Positions 23,375 through 33,272 of a stretch of DNA of 64,000 nucleotides are shown here, piece by piece (the first letter of the stretch is position 1; every line of letters begins with the position of its first letter). The translations under genes and the position numbers were made by a program. The stretch is from Bilabrum cf. latius (lineage: Eukaryota; Bigyra: Bicosoecida; Bigyra; Bicosoecida). The stretch is taken from positions 434,001 through 498,000 of the forward strand of contig OZ237759.1 in NCBI GenBank assembly GCA_965178125.1, in the 5' to 3' direction. Below the pieces are notes generated by a model, which was not told the DNA's origin, did no database searches, and saw nothing but the letters and a program-made list of their open reading frames with translations.

Positions 23375-24571
23375 ATGTCTGCTGCTGAGGTGCCCGTGTG
23401 GGGATGGCTCCTTCTGTCATTTGGGGTTCCAACTGTGCTGTTGTTATTGTGGGGATGGGCGTGCTCCCCAGTGTACTTCCAGTACACAGGAAAGGTTGTA
23501 GCGGTATTTGGAGGATCCAGTGGTATTGGGAAGTCTATCAGTCTCGAGGCGTTAAGAAGGGGGGCGCGCGTTGTTTTGATTGCGAGGAAAATCGCGGTTC
23601 TCGACGAAGCCAAGGCCTGGCTGCAAGCAGAGCTGAAGCTCTCTGCGGACGAAGCAAGCAACAAGATACAAGTGGTCTCGTGCGACTCTACAGATGAAAA
23701 GGCTTGCATTGAAGCTGCCTCCAGGGTAAAGCAGTCGATGGGCGGGGTGGACATGCTCGTCTACTCTGCAGGCATCTCGGAGCCCGCCAAGCTCGTCGAC
23801 CTCCCTGCCAGCACCTTCCGCCGCGTGCTCGACGTGAACGTATTCGGAGCTAGAAACGCCGTGGTATCTTTCCTGCCGCTGCTGCAGGCAAGCGGGCACG
23901 GGAGCGCCCAGGGCGCCAGAGTCGTCCTCGTCGGCTCGACCCTGTCCGTGTTCGGCCTCTACGGTCTGGCGGCCTACAGCGCCTCCAAGGTGGGCATCTT
24001 CGGGTTTGCGCAGGCCTTACACCAGGAGCTGCTCCCCGACAACATCCGAACGTGCCTGACCCTCCCCGCCGATACGGACACCCCTTTGCTGGCGAGGGAG
24101 AACGAGACCAAGCCGCAGCTGACCAAGGACATCTCGGGGGCGGCCTCCACGCAGTCCCCCGAAGAGGTGGCCCAGGGAACAATGGAGGGTGCGGCCAGGG
24201 GTCAGTTCCTCATCACCACGGAGTTCACCACCTGGCTCATGACCCTCACCTCCGCGGGGATGGCACCCGCCCCCACCCTGGGGGAGAAGATCCCCCAGGT
24301 GCTTCTTGCCAGCCTTGTGAGGTGCGTCGCGCTTTGGTTCCAGTGGTCCTGGGATGGAATCCTGCTGGCGGAGCGGGAGGCGGCAAGGAATAATTTTTTG
24401 GAGGGCGGGCTGCGAGCTCCTCTGATGGGTGCAGGGCAGGATGGTGCAGGAGAAGAAGCCGGCAAGCCGGCCCGTTCTCGCGGAGCAGAGGCCGCCGATG
24501 GTTCCGAGAAATAGGCGTCTCAGGAAAAGCAAGGCATCGCGGGGGTGAAAGCGTCGAAGAAAGCAGAGTGA
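23375..24571 (+). CDS. KDSR: 3-ketodihydrosphingosine reductase
   Basis: 398 residues, ATG 23375 to TGA 24569-24571. An N-terminal membrane segment (about 10-30) precedes the short-chain dehydrogenase fold with cofactor loop GGSSGIG (46-52), YSAGIS, a serine in VGSTLS and catalytic AYSASK (Tyr about 201, Lys about 205). The C-terminal half has family traits (TTEFTTWLMTLTSAGMAP and a second hydrophobic stretch). KDSR reduces 3-ketodihydrosphingosine with NADPH in the second step of sphingolipid synthesis at the ER. An in-frame TAG at 24512-24514 follows GSEK. Read as Gln, the protein gains 18 residues and ends in KKAE, an exact KKxx ER-retrieval signal on the terminus expected to face the cytosol. 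Stopping at the TAG would remove the signal. Confidence 0.93.
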
Positions 24572-24827
24572 AGCTTCAAAATCACATTACTCAGGTATCG
24601 TGTATCTATACTCATCGCCCATTTGACGTTGTCTTCCGCGGTGTTCCTGGAAATGTCCGCGCTCGTCACATAATTGTAGCTATCCGGGATATTTGTGGAG
24701 AGATGGTAAATGGTCACATTAAGCGTGGAGATTCTATAACCTGTTGCCAAAGCCTAGGCTTATCGATTGTTAGATTATACCACACCAAATAGTGCTGCTG
24801 AGGTGTGGCAACAAGCTGTGGTTGGCC

Positions 24828-27800
24828 ATGCAGGCACGCCTTACGTCCTTCGTAGACGCCGCCCTCTTTTTGGTTTCAATTTCTCAAAATGCGAGGCAGA
24901 ATTCAGACATTAAAAGGATTGAACAAGCAAATGAATTCTACCAAATGTCGAATGAGCTCATACAGCTAGGCATGTAGGATGATACGGATGAACTCAAACC
25001 GAGGTTGAAGACTTTTCGGAGACAGATTAGCGAATATCTCCGCAAAATGAAGGTCCAACCAAAGTCCAAGTGCGTATCCAGGGCATTTGGGGATGCGTTA
25101 TCAGGACGTTACTTTAACCAGGCGCAGCATGAGGATCTACGTTGCATCCAGCAGGTGTTCAAGTAGCATATCGATCTGGAGGTTCGAGCGAACGACGCGG
25201 TACTGTGTGCATTGCAACATCTGGATAGTAAGACTAGGGAGACCATGAATGCGGCGAGACAGGTGGCGTGTCGGCCGGTTTATCAAGAGGCTTCCATTGA
25301 GAGCCTGCTTTCCAAGGCCATAAAGAATATGCAGGAATACGGCGAAGCTCTGAAGAAGATGCGGGGCCACGGTGCAAAGGTGGCCTCTATAAACTGGATT
25401 GAGCTGGCGCGTGATCTGGTTCAGGCGGTCCTGTGGGATCGACAGCCTCTCGTTGAGCTGTCGATCGGAGCGATGATGCCCGAGTGGAGGCAGAAGTACG
25501 GACCCGACGGGACCGCGCCAGATGATTCAAGCAGAGAGATCGTAGCGAGCGCGGCGGGAGCTTCAGAAAACGCATGGCACGCGTCGTCGGGATCACAGGC
25601 CGCCACGGCCGGAGCCGACGCCGTGGACGACAGCGAAGACCATTGCCATGGAGTGTCCGCTCAAAGCGCTTCGGCTACCGCCCTCGCAACACTGCGGTGT
25701 GGATGCGAGTACGATCACCATGCAACAGAGTGCACTCCACCTTGTTGTTACCGAAGCGCTGCAAGGGGCTGGGTACTCGCCTTACACGAATGGGCCAAGA
25801 AGCACGCGGACGCTGTTTCTACATTGGCGGCGCCCCGCCATAGCAAGACACGAAGTGCTTCCGCAGCAGGGGCAGGGGCAGCGGCGGGAATGCGGCGCAG
25901 CCCCAGACTGAGAGCTCGCAAGACCGAGGCAGACTCTGCGGCTGCCATGGCAGACAAGGGCGCGGAAACGGCACAAGGACTCTCCGGCGCTAAGGGTAAG
26001 GCGGACAACGTGGAAGCCGAGGCTGATAGCGGCGGGAAATTGAAGACTGGGACCCGCCATGGCTAGGGATGGAGCGCTGAAACCTGGCGCGATCTTGCCA
26101 AGGATCCTAAGGGCTTAGTGCTTGAGCTGTTCCCAAGACTCTAGAACCCAGGCCGGCTGCCAAGGCAACTATGCATGCCGAACTGCTGCAGCTGGACGGA
26201 GGGCCAGTTCCATCGTGACGTCCATTCTGGTGATGCGATTAGCTGTCGCGAGACTGCGGCCAACCCTAGGTCCTCGCGTCTTGTCTTGCAGTGTATCATG
26301 GCACAAGTAATGAGACGCGAAGGCCTGGCTGGAAGGAGCAGCGAGAACGGCGGTGTAGACCATACTGGAAGCGACCCTACGACCGCTCTCGAATCTGCCC
26401 TCGTGGAAGACGCCAAGGTGGCAGATCCAGCAGGCGGGGATACCACCCATGCTGCCAGAGGAGATGTGGATGGGCGCTTGGCTGGCTCAGCGTCATCCGG
26501 GGCGGGCTATACTGACCCAGTCAGTCGGGGGTACTCGGCAGGCGTGGCTGAGACGCACACACCGAGAATAACAAATGAAAGCGGTAGCACCAGCGGGCAA
26601 GCTAATACTGGATAGAGTGATGCCAGTGGTGCAAGGGCCGACACTGACAATGACGCCAGTGGTGCAAGGGCCGACACTGACAATGGCGCCAGGGGTGCAA
26701 GGGCCGACACTGACAATGACGCCAGTGGTGCAAGGGCCGACACTGACAATGACGCCAGGGGTGCAAGGGCCGACACTGACAATGGCGCCAGGGGTGCAAG
26801 GGCCGACACTGACAATGGCGCCAGGGGTGCAGGGGCCGACACTGACAATGGCGCCAGGGGTGCAAGGGCTGACACTGACAATGGCGCCAGGGGTGCAAGG
26901 GCCGACACTGACAATGGCGCCAGTGGTGCAAGGGCCGACACTGACAGTGGCGCCAGTGGTGCAAGGGCCGACACTGACAATGGCGCCAGGGGTGCAGGGG
27001 CCGACACTGACAATGGCGCCAGTGGTGCAAGGGCTGACACTGACAGTGGCGCCAGGGGTGCAAGGGCCGACACTGACAGTGACGCCAGGGGTGCAGGGGC
27101 CGACACTGACAGTGACGCCAGGGGTGCAAGGGCCGACACTGACAGTGACGAAGATTCGGTCCTCGAAGACAGCCCCGAGGCAGAGCCAAATGGAGTGGTG
27201 CGCCTCGGTAATAGGCGTTGGGTTGGTTCTGGCAGGATGTTCCAGCGTGTCACACCTAGTGGCGGAGGGGGCATGCAGTCTGCTAGCAGCGCGGGCAGCA
27301 GCAGCATCACCGGCAGCAACAGCGGCAGCAACAGCAGCAGCAACGGCAGCAGCAACAGTGGGACTGCAGCTTGGAATGACAAGGGCAGGCCATCGCCCAT
27401 CAGGATTCGACAGTCACCGACTGAGACTAGGCAGCATAGAGAGGGGATAGCGCAACTGGATGCCACTCATGCTGCTCGAGAAGTTATGGATGGAAGTCAT
27501 GCTGGCTCGGCGTCATCCGTGGCGGGAGCTGGTGGCCTTACTGCATCGACAGGCCCTAGCGATAGTGTCGGAACTCTCTTAATTCGCACTCCACCCTCCT
27601 CACCAAGCCAAGGGGCGGCAAGGGCTGGACTGGAGCGAGCGCAGCGTTCACCAACCCGTCATGGACCAGGATCTCAAGGAGGGCTCTAGTGGTCCGACTC
27701 AGATGTACGGGTCGACAATGTACCTGCCATAGGCTCAGAGCCTCTCTCGCCGGCAGCAGCAGTCTTCCTAGACGACAATAAATCTGTGTCGAGCCAGCTG

Positions 27801-28526
27801 GATGACGCCGAGAAGAACAGTCCAAAGTGTGTCGATGACATTTGGTATCAGTCAGAAGGGTCGCTCTAGTCGAGGCCCAGCCGCAGGCCCGCGGTGGCAC
27901 CCTTGGATGGAATGCCCCTTCAAAGCAACGGGGATCTCGGCTGGACCAACAGCGCAACCACTCGGATCACGGGGCCTGCACAAGGTGCATCGGGCAGACC
28001 CTTGCATGATGTTGATGATGGTGGTGTCGGCATGGGTGTAGCCCTGATACCCCCAAGTGCGAGGCAGGGGGCCAGTCCGACTGCGGAGAGGGCGCGACGG
28101 AAGCGCAGCCGCGAGGACATGAAAGTGGGTAGCGCGAGTCCTGCAGGGTCACCGCCAGCTGCAGCTTCCGGTGGCAGTAGCTCTAGTCCAAGTGGCATAG
28201 AGTAGTCGTCTGGGCCTGGTGACCGGGGCAACGTGGCTGCGCAGCTGTCAGTGGTTGGGTCGGAGCCACATCCAAGGGAAGGATCAGCCGGTGGATCGGG
28301 AGGGCAGAAGCGCAGGAGGACAACGTCAGGCGTGCAGCACTTGCCCTCTGAGCATGGGGAGAGGGATGCAAGTGATGACAGAATCGATGAAGGGGGCTGC
28401 ATGAGCTCTGATTCAGAAGACTAGGACCCAGACACGGGTGTCAGTCGCCGAGCCAGACGACACAGACACGTGCCTGCTACTGCGGGCCCCTCCCCCGACG
28501 GTGAGGATGACCAGACCGGACAGTGA
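24828..28526 (+). CDS. array copy A: long TAG-rich protein, unknown family
   Basis: One frame from ATG 24828 (MQARLTSFVDAALF) to TGA 28524-28526, 1,232 residues, crossing nine TAGs and no TAA or TGA. The N-terminal 250 residues are helical with a motif FRRQISEYLRKMKV, then VLCALQHL, NMQEYGEALKKM and AVLWDRQPLVELSIGAM. A cysteine-rich patch follows (CGCEYDHHATECTPPCC) and a Trp helix (HEWAKKHAD). The remaining two thirds are disordered: a 10-residue repeat, Ser/Asn/Gly tracts, and a Ser/Pro/Asp C-terminal module with basic stretches (RARRKRSRED, QKRRRTTSG) that look like nuclear localisation signals. Copy B repeats the whole plan. A sequence-specific nuclear protein is one reading, but no named domain is certain. 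An upstream in-frame TAA at about 24740 limits the start. Confidence 0.75.
26619..27148 (+). repeat. 30-bp coding minisatellite in copy A
   Basis: About 18 head-to-tail copies of a 30-bp unit (core GTGCAAGGGCCGACACTGAC). In the copy A frame it encodes a ten-residue unit GARADTDN followed by D/G-A-S/R. Units differ at a few positions (GGC/GAC, AGT/AGG, AAT/AGT), which suggests older units and recent expansion. The length is a multiple of three, so copy number can change without breaking the frame. Copy B lacks the array. Confidence 0.95.
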
Positions 28527-29880
28527 GGGAGATGAATTCATGGCTTGCATGCCGGCTGCACAAATTCAGTCGTGGTGTGCATGCATTGCGATTGATAGAA
28601 GCACTGCATGATTTGATGCTTTAGTCGTGCGGTATCGAAGCATTTGATTTTTATCCAATCAATCCGATCTTTGAGCAGTGCCCCGCTGCTAGCAGTTGCT
28701 ATTGGATGAAAAACTGGCGAGCGCTGCCCCTCAGCGCCCGAATAGTACGCGGCTTGATTGCCGCTCGAGTCTAATTGCGACCTCTCAACTTCCACATCCG
28801 GATGTGGTCGGGTGATCCGATCCCCCCCTGATACGAGCCACTCGTAAGGTACTACACCTGCCCGTACCTCCACCTTCCCGGCCTGTGCATCCCCCTTCCA
28901 ATCCGCCGTATCAACCCGATGACCCCACCAATCATCTTCTCCTCCACTACTTCCTCCCCCTTTCCGGTGAACCGTCGTCCCTCTCCCTCCGCTCTGCCCT
29001 CCCCAACCCCTTCCATTCGCCCATCCCACCCACCCCAACCCCTCCGTTCGCCCCCCCAACCCCACCCCTGTACTTCCCTCCCTAGCCGCTCTCTCTCTCT
29101 CACTCCTTCGCATCGCTACGTCGCATCTGAGCCTGCTCTTCGAGCGGGTTCTGCGCCCACCGAGTGACCTCAATTTCAGAGACCTTGCTGGCCTCACCAA
29201 CTGAGTGCAATGCAGCCAAGAAGACGTTTCGGAAGGCATGGTGCTGCTGTATGCGCATATTTGCATCGACGTTGGTAGGTGCTCTCAGGCACACTGGTGA
29301 TACAGATGGTGCAGGAGTAGGAGCAGATTCTTCAGCAAACAGTGAAGGCCGTTCTCTAGGATTCGTAGTCATAAATTTGGTGCAAAGGGCAGCTTTTACA
29401 GAATGCAGCAGCGTTGGAGCGGATACATGGTAGGATGCAGAGCAAACTCGCCAACATCCATGGATGCCCGGAGTAGGACTGAAAATAGCCGCTTGCTGGC
29501 GCTTTTCCAAAAATTGGGAGCTAGCATGGCCCTGCAGGGATGGCTGATGCTTTTGGTTATGGAATGTGGGCAGAGCCCCCTGACTGAACCATGTGTCGAG
29601 TATATAATGGTTATTATGTGCACCGATGGATGCATGTAATCGACTGTAATGCGATTGATGCTAGATCTACACGTTGGGGAGCTTCCTGATTCTTGGTGCG
29701 CACCAAAACCGGAAACGCTCCGGCGGCTGCAGGTGGCAAGACACAGAGTCCATTCTTACAGACGCTCAGGCCATCAACCGCACCCGTTGCGACCGAATCA
29801 TTGTGTTTGACTGATATATATCGCCATCAGAGTTGCTGAACGAGCGGAGAACATACCAAGACTTTGCAAAACAGAGAGAC
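28527..29880. other. intergenic stretch between array copies A and B
   Basis: 1,354 bp. It holds a minus-strand open region (listed separately) and a pyrimidine/GA-rich low-complexity tract around 28980-29110 (CTCTCTC run at 29088-29101). Apart from the minus-strand fragment I find no supported coding sequence on the plus strand. A TATA-like ATATAT (29814-29820) lies about 65 bp before the copy B start. Confidence 0.4.
29100..29510 (-). pseudogene. possible fragment of the same array family
   Basis: A minus-strand frame of about 137 codons ends at TGA 29100-29102 and stays open well upstream if TAG is sense. Near its end is EIEVTRWAQNPLEEQAQ, which resembles copy D's QHQISRWARQLLEREN, and FRNVFLAALHS resembles copy D's FRDAVLHG. 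No in-frame ATG lies near the 5' side of this stretch and the rest of the protein is not obvious, so it may be a relic or one exon. The similarity is short, and I treat it as a hint only. Confidence 0.28.
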
Positions 29881-32800
29881 ATGGATCGTTTGGAGCAATG
29901 CCTTGGAGCAGCTACAGGTAGAGTGCTACTTTCGCAGCATGCCAGATGCTTCGGCAGCATAAATGATATTGAATCGTTTGATACTGTGTATCGCAATTCG
30001 TTACATCTCGCTGAGCAGAGTAAGAAAGAGCAGCCACTCAGTGAGGAGACGAAGAAAAAAATGGAAAAGTCGCGGAAAGCGATCAGTAGCTGGTTTCGCA
30101 GCTACTTCAAGAAGCGCGAGCTAAAAGGAGACGGCAAGGTATCAACAGCATACACGGATGCACTTACAGCTCACGAGCGCCTAGGTGAGCGGGCCGCTGA
30201 CATCCGAGAGTTGTTCAAGGAGCAGATCAGGCTGCAGATGCGTGCGAATGTCGCTACACTGTGTGGAAGAACTTGGAGAGTCAGCGATGAACATTTTCAA
30301 TGCGGCCAGAGAGAACATGTTTTGCGCTTGGCACGCAAATAACGCCACCGAGGCTATCCTTCGCAGCACGGTCGGCGAGATGACTGAGTACGGCAAGGTG
30401 ATGCAGAAGATCAGCCGCTGCGACAAGTCCGTCCGCCCGCTAGCCTTGAGTGAGGTGGCACTTATGATGGTCAAGGCAGTATTTTGGACTCGGCAGCCGG
30501 TCGTGGAACTCATCATGGAGGCGCTGTTGGCTGAGAGAGGAGTGCACCAACCAGCTCTAGCCGGCGCAGAGTGCGCTGCAGTGAGGCGCGCCGGCCAGCT
30601 GCAGGCAGCGAATGAGAAAGGCTCGGCGTATGACAGCTGCTCTCATCAAGCTGAATCTCTGCCATGTCGCTCCAGTGCAGCAGCAGGATCCGCCAGCATG
30701 GTGGATGCGACAAGCGGAGCCAGTGGCCAAGCTGTGACGGATGATGCTGATGGCTGCGCGAACGGCAAATGTTTGCACACCAGCAGCTCACCCCGACTTG
30801 CCACGTGCGCGTCAGGCGAACAACCCAAAGGCAGTGCGTGTGTCGGCAGTGGCGCTGCAACCGCTCCAGGCAGCACGTCGTGCTCCCATTAGATGGCAGC
30901 GATCGACTGGGTTAGCCGTTTCGAGACTTGGATCCGCTGGCAGGCGCGGCCCCTGGTGGAGAAACAGAAGAAGTTCAAAGCCAACAAGTGTACAAGGCAC
31001 GGGCGTGGATGCAGCGCGGGGGCTTATCGTGAGCTAGCAGAGACAGCTCGCTCCGCGGATGCAAGTCGGCCGTCTTTGCCGAATCTTGATGACGTGGCGC
31101 TTTCGTTGCGCATGCATGCATGTTGCAACGGTAAAGTCGACTAGTACAGCCCTGGTGGCCACAAGCCCATCAGGTGCATTGAAGTGGAGGCTAAGCCGGC
31201 ACTCGCGATGCTGTGCCTAACGTCGCAGGTGTGCAAAGCGCATTAGTCGTATTCGCTTTCGCCTGCGGCCACTTCCTCTTCATCGGAGTATAAGTTCCTA
31301 TCGTCTGTTGGCGCCTCGGGTCAGAGCGTGCCCGTGCTGAGCGCGCCGGATGGTGCTGTCGCAGGCGAGTCCCACAAGTGCGCCAGCAGTGTCGATTAGG
31401 ACATGGTTGGCTGCAACTTTGGCAAGCATCTGCAAGTGCGCAGCCGGGAGCAGGCATCATGTGCCCTCGTGGAAGACGCCAAAGCGGCAGATCCAGCAGG
31501 CGGGGATGCCACCCATGCTGCTCAAGAAGTTATGGATGGAAGTCATGCTGCTCGAGGAGTTATGGATGGAAGAAGTCATGCTGCTCAAGAAGTTATGGAT
31601 GGCAGTCATACTTGCTTGGCGTCATCCGTGGCGGTAGCTGCTGGTGGCCTTACTGCAGCTCTGCTTACCAATCGTCCGACGATAACCACGCGAGCTTAGA
31701 CTTATGCTGGCACAAATGGTGCAGCCCCGGGTGGCTTCACCACACTTGCCCGCGCCGAGTCGCAGGCTAGCAGCTCCAGCGGGCAAGCTACCATGGGGTA
31801 GAGCGAGCATCAGCCTGTGGATACCAACGGCGATGCGGACGACGAGGCATAGTCAGAGCTTGACCTTGATTTGTCCGATATAGATAATAGTGATCTCGAG
31901 GATGAGCACGAGCAGGACATCCCCGTGATCCAAGGCGGAGGCAGGCTGCATCACATGCGCCAACAGCGAGCTGCACCTGGTAGTTCTTGTTCGAGCTCGG
32001 CAAGCAGCGCTTCGGCCGCGCCACATGACAGCACCATTGCATCGACAGGCCCTTGGGATAGTGTCGGTACTCTCTCAATTCGCACTCCACCCTCCTCACC
32101 AAGCCAAGGGGCGGCAAGGGCTGGACTGGAGCGAGCGCAGCGTTCACCAACCCGTCATGGACCAGGATCTGAAGAAGGGCTCTAGCGGTCCGATTCAGAT
32201 GTATGGGTCGACAATGTACCTGCCATAGGCTCATAGCCTCTCTCGCCGGCAGCAGCAGTCTTCCTAGACGATGGAAACTCTGTGTCCAGCCAGCTGGGTG
32301 ACGCCGAGAGGGACGGTTCAAAGTGTGTCGATAATTACGGCAATGGAGCAGAAGGGATGATCTAGTCGAAGCCCAGCCACAGGGTCGCGGTGGCACCCTT
32401 GGGTAGAAGCGCCCTTCACACCAACGGGGATCTCGGATGGACCAACAGCGCAACCACCCGGATCACGGGGCCTGCACAAGGTGCATCGAGCAGACCCTAG
32501 CATGATGTTGATGATGGTGGTGTCGGCATGGGTGTAGCCCTGATATCCCCAAGTGCGAGGCAGGGGGCCAGTCCGACTCCGAAGAGGGCGCGACGAAAGC
32601 GCAGCCGCGAGGACATGAAAGTGAGCAGCGCGAGTCCTGCAGGGTCACCGCCAGCTGCAGCTTCCGGTGGCTGTAGCTCTAGGCCTAGTCCAAGTGGCAT
32701 GGAGCAGTCTTCCGGGTCTGGTGACCAGGGCAACGTGGCTGCGCAGCTGTCATTGGTTGGATCGGAGCCAGATCCAAGGGAAGGATCAGCCGGTGGATCG

Positions 32801-32989
32801 GGAGGGCAGAAGCGCAGAAGGACAACGTCAGGCGTGCAGCACTTGCCCTCTGAGCATGGGGAGAGTGATGCATGTGATGACGGTGAGGCCAATGGGACAT
32901 TTTCGAAGTAGATCTATCACCCGCTTGATGCAACCGAGCCAGAAGACAGTAGGTGGGTGGATCCGTTAGGGGCCTAGTTAATACTCTGA
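29881..32989 (+). CDS. array copy B: paralogue of A with a frameshift
   Basis: Starts at ATG 29881 (MDRLEQCLGAATGRVLLSQ) and ends at TGA 32987-32989. The N-terminal part parallels copy A: SRKAISSWFRSYFKK against FRRQISEYLRKMKV, then MTEYGKVMQKI, and AVFWTRQPVVELIMEAL against AVLWDRQPLVELSIGAM. Around 30250-30275 the homologous frame shifts by +1 (total length 3n+1), then stays open for about 900 codons through 13 TAGs with no TGA or TAA. The last 830 bp are nearly identical to copy A. A frameshift mutation, a read error, a tiny intron or programmed frameshifting are all possible; the long intact 3' frame argues the gene is functional or recently broken. At 32705-32707 copy B has CAG where copy A has TAG. 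Confidence 0.6.
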
Positions 32990-33272
32990 ATTGTTTGGTG
33001 GCTCCATGCCCAAAACGCAAAATATCCAGCTAGCTATGTCCTGTCACTTGTAACGAAATGTAGGGGCGCACACACAATTGATGATGGTGGTGGTGGCGGT
33101 GGAAAGGCCCACCAGGTGCACCAGTGGTCCGCCGGCGAAGCTGCAGGGCACTGTACGACTACCAAGAACGACGAGGTCTTGGCCACCACGTCGAAAGCTA
33201 CCACACAGGGACGGCTTTTGCTTTGCTATCGCTGTATACCCGCATGATTTGAAGCTCTTGAACGTCTGACTG

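Noticed and set aside
24520-24750. Minus-strand frame overlapping the 3' end of KDSR.
   Set aside because: It overlaps the KDSR C-terminus and shows no recognisable features; likely chance.
26507-27466. Long minus-strand and third-frame open frames (Ser/Ala/Pro or Cys/His/Trp repeats) over the 30-bp minisatellite.
   Set aside because: A repeat with period divisible by three is open in every frame that lacks a stop in one unit. The plus-strand copy A frame is continuous far beyond the repeat on both sides.
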